A DNA stretch of 64,000 nucleotides from Microbacterium sorbitolivorans (GCF_003327285.1 NZ_KZ848475.1:1-64000), one strand, 5' to 3'. Shown: positions 40,361 through 48,892, counted from the stretch's first letter. Numbers and translations: made by a program. Notes: generated by a model from the sequence alone, not told the origin.

Positions 40361-40966
40361 ATGGCGGATCACTACTTCAGTGCCCAGCCCTCGAGCCCCG
40401 AAGAACTCCGACGGATCCGCGTAGCCCTCGCCGGCCGCGAGGTCGACGTCACGACCGCAAGTGGTGTATTCAGCCCCGGTCACCTCGACAAGGGCACCGA
40501 GGTTCTTCTGGCGAATTCACCCGACGCACCTCCCGGCGGCGACATCCTTGACATCGGCTGCGGCTGGGGCGCGATCTCCCTCGCCCTCGCGATGCAGTCG
40601 CCCCACGCGCGCATCTGGGCGCTCGACGTGAACGAGCGCGCGCTCGACCTCGTGCGCCGCAACGCCGCGGAGCTCGGGCTCGACAACATCCGCGCCGTGA
40701 CCGCCGACGAGATCCCCGCCGATCTGTCGTTCCGCACGATCCGCTCGAACCCGCCGATCCGCATCGGCAAGCCCGCCCTGCACGAGCTGCTCGAGACTTG
40801 GCTCCCCCGCCTCGACGTGGGCGGCGACGCGTACATGGTCGTGCAGAAGAACCTCGGCAGCGATTCGCTGCAGCGGTGGATCGACGACACCTTCCCCGAC
40901 CTAGCGACGCATCGCCATGCGATCAGCAAGGGGTTCCGCGTGCTGAAGGTGCGGCGGCCGGCCTGA
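40361..40966 (+). CDS. RsmC-like class I SAM-dependent methyltransferase
   Basis: A 201-residue methyltransferase with cofactor motif ILDIGCGWGAISLALA and catalytic NPPIR motif (RSNPPIRIGK), typical of the RsmC/YbiN guanine-N2 rRNA methyltransferase group. Target is probably rRNA but not proven. The ATG at 40361 has no ribosome-binding site. A TAAACT hexamer at 40347-40352 lies eight bases upstream, suggesting a leaderless mRNA. It is divergent from hflX and is followed by repeat copy A. Confidence 0.88.
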   Translation: MADHYFSAQPSSPEELRRIRVALAGREVDVTTASGVFSPGHLDKGTEVLLANSPDAPPGGDILDIGCGWGAISLALAMQSPHARIWALDVNERALDLVRRNAAELGLDNIRAVTADEIPADLSFRTIRSNPPIRIGKPALHELLETWLPRLDVGGDAYMVVQKNLGSDSLQRWIDDTFPDLATHRHAISKGFRVLKVRRPA

Positions 40967-40995
40967 GGGTCGCTCTGGTTTCGTGGGCGGGCGGC

Positions 40996-41069
40996 GAGGT
41001 TCTGACTTTCGGCCGAGATCCGCGGATTTCGCGATAATCGTCAGAATCTCGGCCGATCGTCAGAATCTC
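40996..41069 (-). repeat. 75-bp palindromic intergenic element, copy A
   Basis: This is the most diverged of four copies, inverted relative to the others. On the minus strand it begins GAGATTCTGACGATCGG, repeats GAGATTCTGACGAT 17-18 bases later, and closes with a degraded inverted arm. It fills the gap between two convergent genes and touches the lysG stop codon (41068-41070). Confidence 0.85.
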
Positions 41070-41952
41070 ACGACGCGAGCGCGGCCCGCGCGTGCGTCAC
41101 GACCTGCTGTTGCAGTGCGTGCAGAACCGACGAGTCGATGTTCCACTGCTGCCAGAACAGCGGCTCGCGCACGTCGTCGCCACCGATACGGGTGAGCGTG
41201 CCCCGGTCGAGCGACGCCTGCGCCTGCGCGGGCGGCAGCATCCCCCACCCCATGCTGAGGCGCACCGCCGCCGCGTAATCCTCCGACGCCGGCACATAGT
41301 GCCGGGGCGCGAGCGCCGGATCCGCCCCCAGCGACCGCAGCCAATCGGCCTGCACGTCGTCGGAACGGTCGAACTCGATCGCGGGCGCCGCGGCGAGCGC
41401 CTCCCGCGTGATGCCGCGCGGGAACCAGCGCGCTACGAACGCGGGCGTCGCGACCGCGATGTACTCCGTGGATCCGAGGGCCGTCACCGAGCAGCCCGCG
41501 ATCGGCTGCTTCTGCGAGGTGATCGCCGCGAGGGCGGATCCGGATTCGAGCAGCGAGGCGGTGCGCGCCTCGTCCTCGCGGAGCAGCTCGAAGGTCACGT
41601 CGTGATCGTGCGTGACGGCCTCGAGCGCCGGTAGCAGCCAGGTCGCGAGCGAGTCGGCGTTGACGGCGATCGGCACGTGCATGCGCTCCTGACGCTCGAG
41701 GCCGAGGGACACCCCCGCCTCGTGACTCACGGCCGCGTACTGCCGCGCGAGGCGCACGATCGTCGCGCCGTCCGGCGTCGTGCGGATGGGGCGCGAGCGG
41801 ATGATGAGCACCCGTCCCAGCTGTGACTCGAGCGTGCGCAGACGCTGGCTTACGGCCGAGGGCGAGATCCGCAGGCGACGGGCGGCCTGCTCGAAGGATC
41901 CCTCGTCGACGATTGTCGCTACCGTCTCGGCGAGCTCCGGCGAAATCCACAT
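41068..41952 (-). CDS. lysG: LysR-family regulator of a lysine/arginine exporter (LysG/ArgP type)
   Basis: A 294-residue LysR regulator: N-terminal winged HTH (ISPELAETVATIVDEGSFEQ start, then AARRLRISPSAVSQRLRTLE shortened) and a periplasmic-binding-like effector domain. It is divergent from lysE with a 66-bp gap, the standard arrangement. In Corynebacterium LysG activates lysE when basic amino acids build up; the same control is inferred. The stop codon abuts repeat copy A. Confidence 0.91.
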   Translation of the reverse strand: MWISPELAETVATIVDEGSFEQAARRLRISPSAVSQRLRTLESQLGRVLIIRSRPIRTTPDGATIVRLARQYAAVSHEAGVSLGLERQERMHVPIAVNADSLATWLLPALEAVTHDHDVTFELLREDEARTASLLESGSALAAITSQKQPIAGCSVTALGSTEYIAVATPAFVARWFPRGITREALAAAPAIEFDRSDDVQADWLRSLGADPALAPRHYVPASEDYAAAVRLSMGWGMLPPAQAQASLDRGTLTRIGGDDVREPLFWQQWNIDSSVLHALQQQVVTHARAALAS

Positions 41953-42018
41953 AAGCGTTCCTTCACAAGCTTTCGTTCATCCTCATCTGCTTTTGATCAT
42001 CGCACGTCGACGACAACG

Positions 42019-42723
42019 ATGGAAGCCATGCTCACTGCTCTGCTCGCCGGTATTGGACTGTGCCTTTCGCTCATCGTCGCACCCGGCGCGCAGAACGTTT
42101 TCCTCCTCCGCGAGGGCATCAAGCACTCGGCCGATGGCCGCCGCCACGTCATCATCCTGGCCGCGATCTGCCTCGCGAGCGACGTCGTTCTCATCTCCGC
42201 TGGCGTCGGCGGATTCGGCGTCGTCATCGAGCAGGTGCCGTGGCTGTTCGACGTCGCGCGGTGGGCCGGCGTCGCCTTCCTGAGCGGTTACGGGCTGCTC
42301 GCCGCGATCCGCGTCTTCCGCGGCGGATCCGCGATCGATTCCGGATCCGCGCCCGCGGATCCGTTCGCGGCGCCCATCGGCGGATCCGGATCCGGGACCG
42401 CGACGCTCGTCGCGCCCGCCAAGGTGAAGGCGAGCACGGCACTGCTCCCCGCGGCGCTCACCTGCATCGCGATCACCTGGCTCAACCCGCACACCTACCT
42501 CGACACGGTGTTGCTTCTCGGCTCCATCTCGACGAACTACGGCGACGCGCGCTGGTTCTTCGCGGTCGGCGCGATCCTCGGCAGCGCGATCTGGTTCGCG
42601 TTCCTGACCTTCGCGGCCCGCTACGCCGCGCGCTGGCTGCGCTCGCCGAAGTCGTGGCGCGTGCTCGACGCCGTCATCGCCGTGATGATGTTCGCGCTCG
42701 CCGGGGTGCTCGCGTTCGACTGA
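42019..42723 (+). CDS. lysE: LysE/ArgO-family basic amino-acid exporter
   Basis: A 234-residue membrane protein with six helices. The signature near residue 20 is SLIVAPGAQNVFLLREG, matching LysE/ArgO exporters of lysine and arginine. The central loop (about 105-135) is unusually long and rich in Gly/Ser/Ala/Pro; it is encoded by a run of GGATCC-containing codons (five sites between 42325 and 42392). The second half begins ALLPAALTCIAITWLNPHTYLD. ATG 42019 was used; ATG 42028 is equally possible. Confidence 0.91.
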   Translation: MEAMLTALLAGIGLCLSLIVAPGAQNVFLLREGIKHSADGRRHVIILAAICLASDVVLISAGVGGFGVVIEQVPWLFDVARWAGVAFLSGYGLLAAIRVFRGGSAIDSGSAPADPFAAPIGGSGSGTATLVAPAKVKASTALLPAALTCIAITWLNPHTYLDTVLLLGSISTNYGDARWFFAVGAILGSAIWFAFLTFAARYAARWLRSPKSWRVLDAVIAVMMFALAGVLAFD

Positions 42724-42742
42724 CGCTCGGCGCGCGCGTGCC

Positions 42743-42817
42743 GAGGTTCTGGCAATCGGTCGAGAATCTGACGATTCTGGCGAAAACGGCTAACCTCGCG
42801 CGATCGTCAGAGTCTCG
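42743..42817 (+). repeat. 75-bp palindromic intergenic element, copy B
   Basis: It starts 20 bases after the lysE stop. Reads GAGGTTCTGGCAATCGG, then GAGAATCTGACGATTCTGG, then CGAAAACGGCTAACCTCGCG, and ends CGATCGTCAGAGTCTCG. Preceded by GCGTGCC like copies C and D. Confidence 0.88.
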
Positions 42818-42892
42818 TGATGCGGAACCGCCACCGCGCGTGCCCGTGCGCTCGGCTGATGCGGTGCGACGTCCCACCGCGCGTCGCGTGCC

Positions 42893-42967
42893 GAGATTCT
42901 GACGATCAGTTGAGGATCTGACGATTCTGGGGAAAAGGGCTAATCTCGCGCGATCGTCAGAGTCTCG
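42893..42967 (+). repeat. 75-bp palindromic intergenic element, copy C
   Basis: Same length and orientation as copy B, 76 bases further on: GAGATTCTGACGATCAG, GAGGATCTGACGATTCTGG, GGAAAAGGGCTAATCTCGCG, CGATCGTCAGAGTCTCG. With copy B it occupies most of the 389-bp gap between lysE and the DUF559 gene; no gene was found in that gap. Confidence 0.88.
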
Positions 42968-43080
42968 CGACCGCGCGGGCCGTGTCGCGAGGGTGGGTCA
43001 GCGTGCCCACAGGGCCCAAAAGCGGTGATGTTCTCCACAAAAGCCGGTTTTCGCGAGCGGGCGGCCGCCGGATCCGGAAT

Positions 43081-43101
43081 CGTGCTCTGCATTCGAGCAC
43101 G
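43081..43101 (+). promoter_or_regulatory. Palindrome just before the DUF559 gene
   Basis: CGTGCTC-TGCATTC-GAGCACG, a perfect 7-bp inverted repeat, ends a few bases before the AAAGGA ribosome-binding site of the gene starting at 43113. It could be an operator or a translation-controlling hairpin. Confidence 0.45.
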
Positions 43102-43112
43102 AAAGGATCATC

Positions 43113-43976
43113 ATGCGGCGGCTCTCTCCCATCCTCGCCGGCAACGGCGGCTGGATCCACTATCAGGCGCTCATCGATCGCGGATGGAGCGCGGGCGAGA
43201 TACTTCGCGCGCGACGGCGCGAGAAGATCGACCTGCTTCGGCGCAAGTGGGCTATCTTCGCCGATAAGGATCAGGCGCTCCGCGCGGCCGCGCGGCGCGG
43301 CGGCTGGGTAACGAGCGTGAGCGCGCTCGCACATTACGGCCTCTGGCTGCCGCCGGCGCTCGCGGCGGATCCGCTCCTCCACGTCGCCGTCGCACCCGAT
43401 GCGAACGTGCCGATCGATCGGCGGGTGCAGCTGTACCGGATCCGCCCGGTTGTCGAGCGATCGCCGCGGTCGCTCGTCGCTCCGCTACCCAACGTGCTCG
43501 GCAACATTGCCAAGCGTCTGCCGTACATCGACGCGTTCGCGGTGTGGGAGTCGGCGGTTGCGCAGAAACTCATCACCTCGGAGGAGCTAGGGCGGATGCC
43601 CTGGACGACGAAGACCGGAGCGATGCTCTCGAGGGAGGTCAGCGCGCTATCGGATTCGGGTGTCGAGTCGATGTTCTCGGTGCGGTGCCGGCGTGCGGGG
43701 ATCCGGATCGTGCAGCAGGTGCCGCTCGCAGGGCGCCCGGTCGACGCCCTCATCGGCACGCACCTTGTGATTCAGATCGACGGATACGAGTTCCACAAGG
43801 ATGCGCGCCAGCGGCGGAGCGATATCGAGCATGACAGGCAGCTCGCGCTCATGGGATACACGGTGTTTCGCTTCACATACCAGGACATCGTGTACGACTG
43901 GCCGCGCGTCGAGCGCCAGATCCGTGCCGCGATCGCGCAGGGGCTCGCGCGCGAGCCGCGCGTGCCGAGATTCTGA
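43113..43976 (+). CDS. DUF559-type nuclease-like protein with AbiEi-like N-terminal part
   Basis: A 287-residue protein. The N-terminal half (NGGWIHYQALIDRGWSAGEI ... GGWVTSVSALAHYGLWLP) resembles the winged-helix region of AbiEi-like and related actinobacterial proteins. The C-terminal about 90 residues resemble the Vsr/DUF559 endonuclease fold: SMFSVRCRRAGIRIVQQVP, then VDALIGTHLVIQIDGYEFH, then RQRRSDIEHDRQLALMGY and a final hydrophobic strand. Asp and Glu at the expected metal positions are present. Nuclease activity is inferred. Copies C and D of the 75-bp repeat flank it, and copy D supplies its last two codons and stop. Start ATG 43113 has AAAGGA upstream. Confidence 0.82.
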   Translation: MRRLSPILAGNGGWIHYQALIDRGWSAGEILRARRREKIDLLRRKWAIFADKDQALRAAARRGGWVTSVSALAHYGLWLPPALAADPLLHVAVAPDANVPIDRRVQLYRIRPVVERSPRSLVAPLPNVLGNIAKRLPYIDAFAVWESAVAQKLITSEELGRMPWTTKTGAMLSREVSALSDSGVESMFSVRCRRAGIRIVQQVPLAGRPVDALIGTHLVIQIDGYEFHKDARQRRSDIEHDRQLALMGYTVFRFTYQDIVYDWPRVERQIRAAIAQGLAREPRVPRF

Positions 43977-44041
43977 CGATCGGCTCAGATTCTGACGATT
44001 ATCGCGAAAACGGCTAATCTCGCGCGATCGTCAGAATCTCG
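43967..44041 (+). repeat. 75-bp palindromic intergenic element, copy D
   Basis: The most regular copy: GAGATTCTGACGATCGG, CAGATTCTGACGATTATCG, CGAAAACGGCTAATCTCGCG, CGATCGTCAGAATCTCG. The outer arms AGATTCTGACGATCG and CGATCGTCAGAATCT are perfect 15-bp inverted repeats. It lies between the convergent DUF559 gene and dapF and overlaps the DUF559 stop codon. Confidence 0.9.
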
Positions 44042-44076
44042 CGGCGCGGGAAGCGCGGGAACGGCGCGGACGCACG

Positions 44077-44916
44077 CTACGCCAGCGCGACCTCGCCCGT
44101 GTAGACCAGGGTGGCGGGGCCGGAGAGACTGACGTGCTCGCCGTCGGATCCGGGGAACATCGTGACGCCGAGGGTGCCGCCGGGCACGTCGACGCGCCAC
44201 GCGTCGATCGTGCCGCCGGCCCAGGCGCGCACGGCGAGGGCCGCGGCGACGGTTCCGGTTCCGCAGGAGAGGGTCTCCCCCACGCCGCGCTCGAACACGC
44301 GCATGCGGATGTGGCCGACGCCGCCCTGCGCCGGGGCGGGAACGACAAACTCGACGTTCGCGCCGTGCGGGGGCTCGGGCGAAATCCGCGGGATGACGGT
44401 GAGGTCGAGCGCCTCGAGCTCGGCCTCGCTCGCGAGCGCCACGACCGTGTGGGGGTTGCCGAGGTCAATGTTCATGCCGGGGCGCGGCACGTCGAGGCCG
44501 CGGGCGCGGACGAGGGGCTCGCCGCCGTCGGTCGTCCACAAGCCGAGGTCGATGCGGAAACCATCGTCGCTGCGCGTGACGGTCTTGGTGCCCGCGCGCG
44601 TGCCGATCGGCAGCGGCGCCTCAATCGAGGCGAGGCCCGAGTCGACGAGGTAGCGGGCGAAGACGCGCACGCCGTTGCCGCACATCTCGGCGATGGATCC
44701 GTCGGCGTTGCGGTAGTCCATGAACCACTCGGCGTCGGAGTCGAAGCCGCCGGCGACCGAGCGCACCACGCGCAGGAGCCCGTCGGCGCCGATGCCGAAG
44801 TGGCGGTCGCAGAGGGCCGCGACCTGCTCGGGTGAGAGGTCGAGCTGCCCGTCAGGATCCGCGATGATCACGAAGTCGTTGCCGGTGCCGTGGCCTTTTG
44901 TGAACGAGATGGGCAT
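44077..44916 (-). CDS. dapF: Diaminopimelate epimerase
   Basis: Cofactor-independent epimerase of 279 residues making meso-diaminopimelate for lysine and, in many actinobacteria, peptidoglycan. Both catalytic cysteines are present: Cys79 in [10 protein letters not shown] and Cys218 in [10 protein letters not shown]. The N terminus [12 protein letters not shown] is conserved. In related genomes dapF is next to miaA; here 17.6 kb of accessory DNA intervenes. Confidence 0.97.
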   Translation of the reverse strand: MPISFTKGHGTGNDFVIIADPDGQLDLSPEQVAALCDRHFGIGADGLLRVVRSVAGGFDSDAEWFMDYRNADGSIAEMCGNGVRVFARYLVDSGLASIEAPLPIGTRAGTKTVTRSDDGFRIDLGLWTTDGGEPLVRARGLDVPRPGMNIDLGNPHTVVALASEAELEALDLTVIPRISPEPPHGANVEFVVPAPAQGGVGHIRMRVFERGVGETLSCGTGTVAAALAVRAWAGGTIDAWRVDVPGGTLGVTMFPGSDGEHVSLSGPATLVYTGEVALA

Positions 44917-45020
44917 GCCCCCGAGTCTACGGCGATGTCATACCAAGGGATGACCCCGCACCACAAAGGATCCACCCGTCCTCCGATGTGCGAGCTATGA
45001 ATTCTCGCGACGATGGAATC

Positions 45021-45926
45021 ATGATCACAGCAGAGAACCTCACCAAGCGCTTCGGCTCGCACACCGCGGTCGACAACGTGTCGTTCGTCGCTCGCCCCGG
45101 CCAGGTGACGGGCTTCCTCGGCCCAAACGGTGCCGGCAAGTCGACGACGATGCGCATGATTATGGGTCTCGATCGCCCCACGAGCGGCAGCACGACCGTC
45201 AACGGTAAGCCGTTCGCGTCGCACCGCGACCCCATGACGCAGGCGGGCGCGCTGCTCGACGCGAAGGCCGCCCACCCGGGCCGCCGCGCGGTCGACCACC
45301 TCCGCCTCCTGGCCGCAACCAACGGACTCCCCGCGAAGCGCGTCGCCGACGTGCTCGATCTCACGGGCCTCACCGATGTCGCGAACCGCCGCATCGGCGG
45401 CTTCTCGCTCGGAATGCACCAGCGCCTCGGCATCGCCGCGACGATGCTCGGCGACCCGCAGGTGCTCATCTTCGACGAGCCGGTCAACGGCCTGGATCCG
45501 GAGGGCGTGCACTGGGTGCGCGGTTTCGCCCGCGCGCGCGCCGCGGAGGGCCGCACGGTGTTCATCTCGTCTCACCTCATGAGCGAGATGGCGCAGACGG
45601 CCGACCACATCATCGTGCTCGGCAAGGGCCGCGTGCTCGCCGATGCCCCGCTGAACCAGTTCCTCCGCGCCGCGGAGAACCCGAACGTGCGGGTGCGCGT
45701 CTCCGACGCGACTGTTCTCGGATCCCTGCTCGCCGCCGACGGCGTCACGATCACGCAGACGGCCGCCGACTCGCTCGAGGTGGCGGGGCTCCCGTCGCAC
45801 CTCATCGCCCGTGCCGCGGCCCTCGAGGGCCTCGAGTTGCACGAGCTTACCCCGCTCAGCGCCTCGCTCGAAGAGGCCTACCTCGCCCTGACGGACGAGG
45901 CCACCGAGTACCGCAGCGCCGTCTGA
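45021..45926 (+). CDS. ABC transporter ATP-binding protein (exporter type)
   Basis: A 301-residue ATPase of the drug/bacteriocin-exporter class. Walker A is GPNGAGKST, the signature loop FSLGMHQRLGIAA, Walker B VLIFDEPVNGLDPEG, and the switch histidine SSHLM. The C-terminal extension (about 220-301) is typical of this class. ATG 45021 is where homology begins; GTG 44988 and ATG 44997 are alternatives. It pairs with the permease 17 bp downstream and precedes a two-component system. Confidence 0.92.
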   Translation: MITAENLTKRFGSHTAVDNVSFVARPGQVTGFLGPNGAGKSTTMRMIMGLDRPTSGSTTVNGKPFASHRDPMTQAGALLDAKAAHPGRRAVDHLRLLAATNGLPAKRVADVLDLTGLTDVANRRIGGFSLGMHQRLGIAATMLGDPQVLIFDEPVNGLDPEGVHWVRGFARARAAEGRTVFISSHLMSEMAQTADHIIVLGKGRVLADAPLNQFLRAAENPNVRVRVSDATVLGSLLAADGVTITQTAADSLEVAGLPSHLIARAAALEGLELHELTPLSASLEEAYLALTDEATEYRSAV

Positions 45927-45943
45927 GTCACGAGGAAGAGAAC

Positions 45944-46783
45944 ATGACTACCACCCTCGCCGCGCCCGCGGCACGCACCAACACCCTCTCCGCCCGCACG
46001 GGCTTCGCGACCATGATGAAGGCCGAGTGGATCAGCCTCTCGAGCCTGCGCGGCAACATCATCGCCCTCATTATCGGAGTGTTCCTCGTCGTGGCTCCCG
46101 CCGCCGGATTCGCTTTCCTGTACGGCAAGGACGTGCAGGGTGCCAGCGGCGACCTCTCGCAGGTGCCGTGGGCGCCGAGCATCGCGAACCTGTCGGGCCA
46201 GGGCCTGATGTTCGCGATCGCCGTCGCCGCCCTCGTCGGCGCCGCCGCGATCGCGAAGGAGCACTCGACCGGATCCCTGCGCACGACGCTCACGGCCGCG
46301 CCCCGCCGCTTCACCCTGATCGCGGCGAAGGCCACGGTCGTCGCCGTGACGGTGTTCGTCTCGGCGGTCGTCGCGCTGTTGCTCGCGTTCCTCGCGGCCC
46401 TCGCGATCGGCTCGATCTTCGGCCTGCCCGTCGGCATCGAGAACGCCTTCTTCGACCTCGTCCTGCCCATCATCGGCGGCGGCATCTTCGCGGCGGCGAC
46501 GGCGGTCTTCGCCCTCGGCCTCGGCGCCCTGTTGCGCTCGGAGACCTGGGCCGTGACGTTCTCGCTCGTCGTGCTCTACGTGCTGCCGATCATCATCATG
46601 ACCCTGCCCTGGTCGTGGGCCCACGACGTCTACGACGTGATGCTCTTCAACACGGGCAGCACGATCGCGGGCCCCATCGAGGCGTTCACGGGCGACTACG
46701 TCATCGACCTCGTCATCACCCTCGCCTGGGCGGGCGTCGCGTTCTTCGGTGGTGCTGCGGTCATGAACCGCAAGGACGCGTAG
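45944..46783 (+). CDS. ABC-2 type transporter permease
   Basis: A 279-residue membrane subunit with six predicted helices, starting after an N-terminal cytoplasmic segment (TTTLAAPAARTNTLSARTGF). A typical ABC-2 feature is the AIAKEHSTGSLRTTLTAAPR stretch after the second helix. GAGGAAGAGAAC precedes the ATG. It forms an efflux pump with the upstream ATPase; substrate unknown, possibly an antimicrobial. Confidence 0.9.
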   Translation: MTTTLAAPAARTNTLSARTGFATMMKAEWISLSSLRGNIIALIIGVFLVVAPAAGFAFLYGKDVQGASGDLSQVPWAPSIANLSGQGLMFAIAVAALVGAAAIAKEHSTGSLRTTLTAAPRRFTLIAAKATVVAVTVFVSAVVALLLAFLAALAIGSIFGLPVGIENAFFDLVLPIIGGGIFAAATAVFALGLGALLRSETWAVTFSLVVLYVLPIIIMTLPWSWAHDVYDVMLFNTGSTIAGPIEAFTGDYVIDLVITLAWAGVAFFGGAAVMNRKDA

Positions 46784-46794
46784 ATTCGATCTCG

Positions 46795-48048
46795 ATGACT
46801 ACCCCCGACGCCGTGCCAGGATCCCCCGCGGATCCGGGCACGGCGCTCGCGTTGCCGCGCCCGCCCGGGATCCTGCGGCGCTTCATCGACAGCCACCCGC
46901 GCACGATCGACGCGCTCATCGCGGTCGCCTCCGCGGGGATCCCGGCGATCGGGTACCTCGTGCTCGCGGCCGCCGGAGACGCCTGGTACGTGGTCGTCGC
47001 GGTCGTCGGCGCGATCGTCTGCTTCGGCCTCACCTTCCTGCGCCGCACGCGGCCGTTCCTCCTCCTCGTCGTCGCGTCGGCGTTCGGGCTGTTCCCCGAT
47101 AGCGGCATGACGAGCGGCATCCTCTCGACGTGGGTCGCCCTGTACTCGATCGGAATCTTCCGGTCGACGCGCGCGGCGTGGACCGGCTTCGCGATCGCGA
47201 CCGCGTTCTGGTTCACGGGCTTCCAGATCGAGTTCGCGACGAGCGGATCCGACCCGTTCATCGTCGCGATCGCCGGCAACATCGTGCAGACCTCCGTCAT
47301 GCTCGCGATCCCGACCCTCATCGGGGTCACCGTCGGCGCGCGCCGCCGGTACGAGAGGGCCCTCATCGACCGGGCCGCCGACCTCGCGCGCGAGCGCGAC
47401 CAGCGCGCGCGGCTCGCGGTCGGCGAGGAGCGCACCCGCATCGCCCGCGAGATGCACGACATCGTCTCGCACAGCCTCACCGTCATGATCACGCTCAGCG
47501 AAGGCGCGGCCGCACAGGCAGAAACCGGATCCGATCTCGCGCCCGACGCGATGCGTCGCGTCGCCGAGACGGGCCGCGAGTCGCTCGCCGAGATGCGGCG
47601 CCTGCTCGGCGTGCTCCGCGCGCCGGACGACGAGGCCGAGCTCGCGCCGCAGCCGGGTGCCGACGGCATCGGATCCCTCGTCACGCAGTTCCGCGACGCG
47701 GGGCTGCCGGTCGCCTGGCGCCACGACGGCCCCGCGATCCCCCAGGGAGGCGTGGGCCTCGCGGCCTACCGCATCGTGCAGGAGTCGCTCACGAACGTGC
47801 TCCGCCACGCGCCGGGCACCCGCCGCGTCGACGTGCGCACGCGCAACGACGGATCCGCGATCTCCCTCACGATCGATAACGACACCACGTACGACCCGAT
47901 GCCGTCCGACGGATCCGGGCGCGGGCTCGTCGGCATGCGCGAGCGCGCCGCGATGCACGCCGGATCCGTCACCGCGGGGCCGCGCACCGACGGCCGCTGG
48001 CGCGTCGACGCGACCCTGAGCATCGATTCCCCCGCAGGAGAGAAATGA
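46795..48048 (+). CDS. NarL-type sensor histidine kinase
   Basis: A 417-residue membrane kinase. After a short N terminus there are about five to six helices (about 45-190), a coiled linker, the HisKA_3 dimerisation/phosphoacceptor motif REMHDIVSHSLTVM, and an HATPase domain with QESLTNVLRHAPG, DNDT and GRGLVGMRERA. No large extracellular sensor domain, so it probably senses within or through the membrane like intramembrane-sensing kinases. The stop overlaps the regulator start (ATGA). Confidence 0.93.
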   Translation: MTTPDAVPGSPADPGTALALPRPPGILRRFIDSHPRTIDALIAVASAGIPAIGYLVLAAAGDAWYVVVAVVGAIVCFGLTFLRRTRPFLLLVVASAFGLFPDSGMTSGILSTWVALYSIGIFRSTRAAWTGFAIATAFWFTGFQIEFATSGSDPFIVAIAGNIVQTSVMLAIPTLIGVTVGARRRYERALIDRAADLARERDQRARLAVGEERTRIAREMHDIVSHSLTVMITLSEGAAAQAETGSDLAPDAMRRVAETGRESLAEMRRLLGVLRAPDDEAELAPQPGADGIGSLVTQFRDAGLPVAWRHDGPAIPQGGVGLAAYRIVQESLTNVLRHAPGTRRVDVRTRNDGSAISLTIDNDTTYDPMPSDGSGRGLVGMRERAAMHAGSVTAGPRTDGRWRVDATLSIDSPAGEK

Positions 48049-48698
48049 CCGACACCATCCGCGTCGCCATCATCGACGACCAGGAGCTCGTGCGCATGGG
48101 CCTGCGCATGGTGCTCGACGCACAGCCCGACATCTCGGTCGTCGCCGAGGCGGGCGACGGGAACGCGGCCGTCGCGCTCGCCACGGGCGGCGGCATCGAC
48201 GTCATGCTGATGGACGTGCGCATGCCGGGCCTCGACGGCATCGCGGCGACCGACCGCATCACGGCGACCGGATCCGTGCCCCGCGTTCTCGTGCTCACGA
48301 CCTTCGACCTCGACGAATACGCGTTCGCGGCTCTCCGTGCCGGCGCGAGCGGCTTCCTCCTCAAGGACGCGCGCCCGCCGGAGCTCCTCGGCGCCATCAG
48401 GGCGGTGCACTCGGGCGACGCGGCGCTCGCTCCCCGCGTCACGGCGCGCATGATCGAGACCTTCGTCGAGGGCCCCGCCCCGATCGACGACGCCCGCCTC
48501 GAGGTCCTCACCCCGCGCGAGCACGAGATCCTCGTCGCGATCGGCGAGGGCCTCACGAACGACGAACTCGCGGCGCGCTTCTTCTTGTCGATCTCGACGG
48601 TGAAAACCCATATCTCGCGCCTCCTCCAAAAACTCGACGCGCGAGACCGAGTCCAGCTGGTCATCATCGCCTACGAGGCCGGCCTCGTAGGCCGCTAG
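48045..48698 (+). CDS. LuxR/NarL-family response regulator
   Basis: A 217-residue regulator: receiver domain with phosphoacceptor in DVMLMDVRMPGLDG, the conserved Thr in VLTTFDLDEY and Lys in FLLKDARP, then a LuxR-type HTH (LTPREHEILVAIGEGLTNDE ... FLSISTVKTHISRLLQKL). It probably controls the adjacent ABC exporter genes. It ends just before two large inverted repeats. Confidence 0.95.
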   Translation: MTDTIRVAIIDDQELVRMGLRMVLDAQPDISVVAEAGDGNAAVALATGGGIDVMLMDVRMPGLDGIAATDRITATGSVPRVLVLTTFDLDEYAFAALRAGASGFLLKDARPPELLGAIRAVHSGDAALAPRVTARMIETFVEGPAPIDDARLEVLTPREHEILVAIGEGLTNDELAARFFLSISTVKTHISRLLQKLDARDRVQLVIIAYEAGLVGR

Positions 48699-48701
48699 GT
48701 A

Positions 48702-48757
48702 GGGTCGCCAGAAAATGTCGCTGCGGCCCCGCCGCAGCCGACATTTTCTGGCGACCC
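48702..48757. repeat. Long perfect inverted repeat after the response regulator
   Basis: Arms GGGTCGCCAGAAAATGTCG and CGACATTTTCTGGCGACCC (19 bp, perfect), extended inward by CTGCGG/CCGCAG with one bulged C, around CCCCG. It starts three bases after the stop region. It is larger than a normal terminator and may be a repeated element that doubles as one. Confidence 0.85.
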
Positions 48758-48815
48758 AAAATAGCCACGACCCACAGACTGAGCTGGGCCCCGGCTCCCC
48801 CACAAGCGGAGCGAA

Positions 48816-48892
48816 GCGACCGCGCCCCCGACGTCGCTGGCTCGGGCCTGGCGGAGCGGATCCGCGGGACGCGACGGCGGGGGCGCGGTCGC
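48816..48892. repeat. Second large inverted repeat in the same gap
   Basis: Arms GCGACCGCGCCCCCGACGTC(GC) at 48816-48837 and its complement at 48871-48892, 22 bp with one mismatch, loop 33 bp. It lies on the side of the convergent FAH gene, which ends at 48922, and may terminate that operon. No gene is seen in 48699-48921. Confidence 0.8.

Noticed and set aside
42060..42902. Open frame over lysE ending in VPRF like the DUF559 protein
   Set aside because: The shared ending comes from the 75-bp element reading GCGTGCCGAGATTCTGA, not from homologous proteins; the frame is a shadow of lysE.
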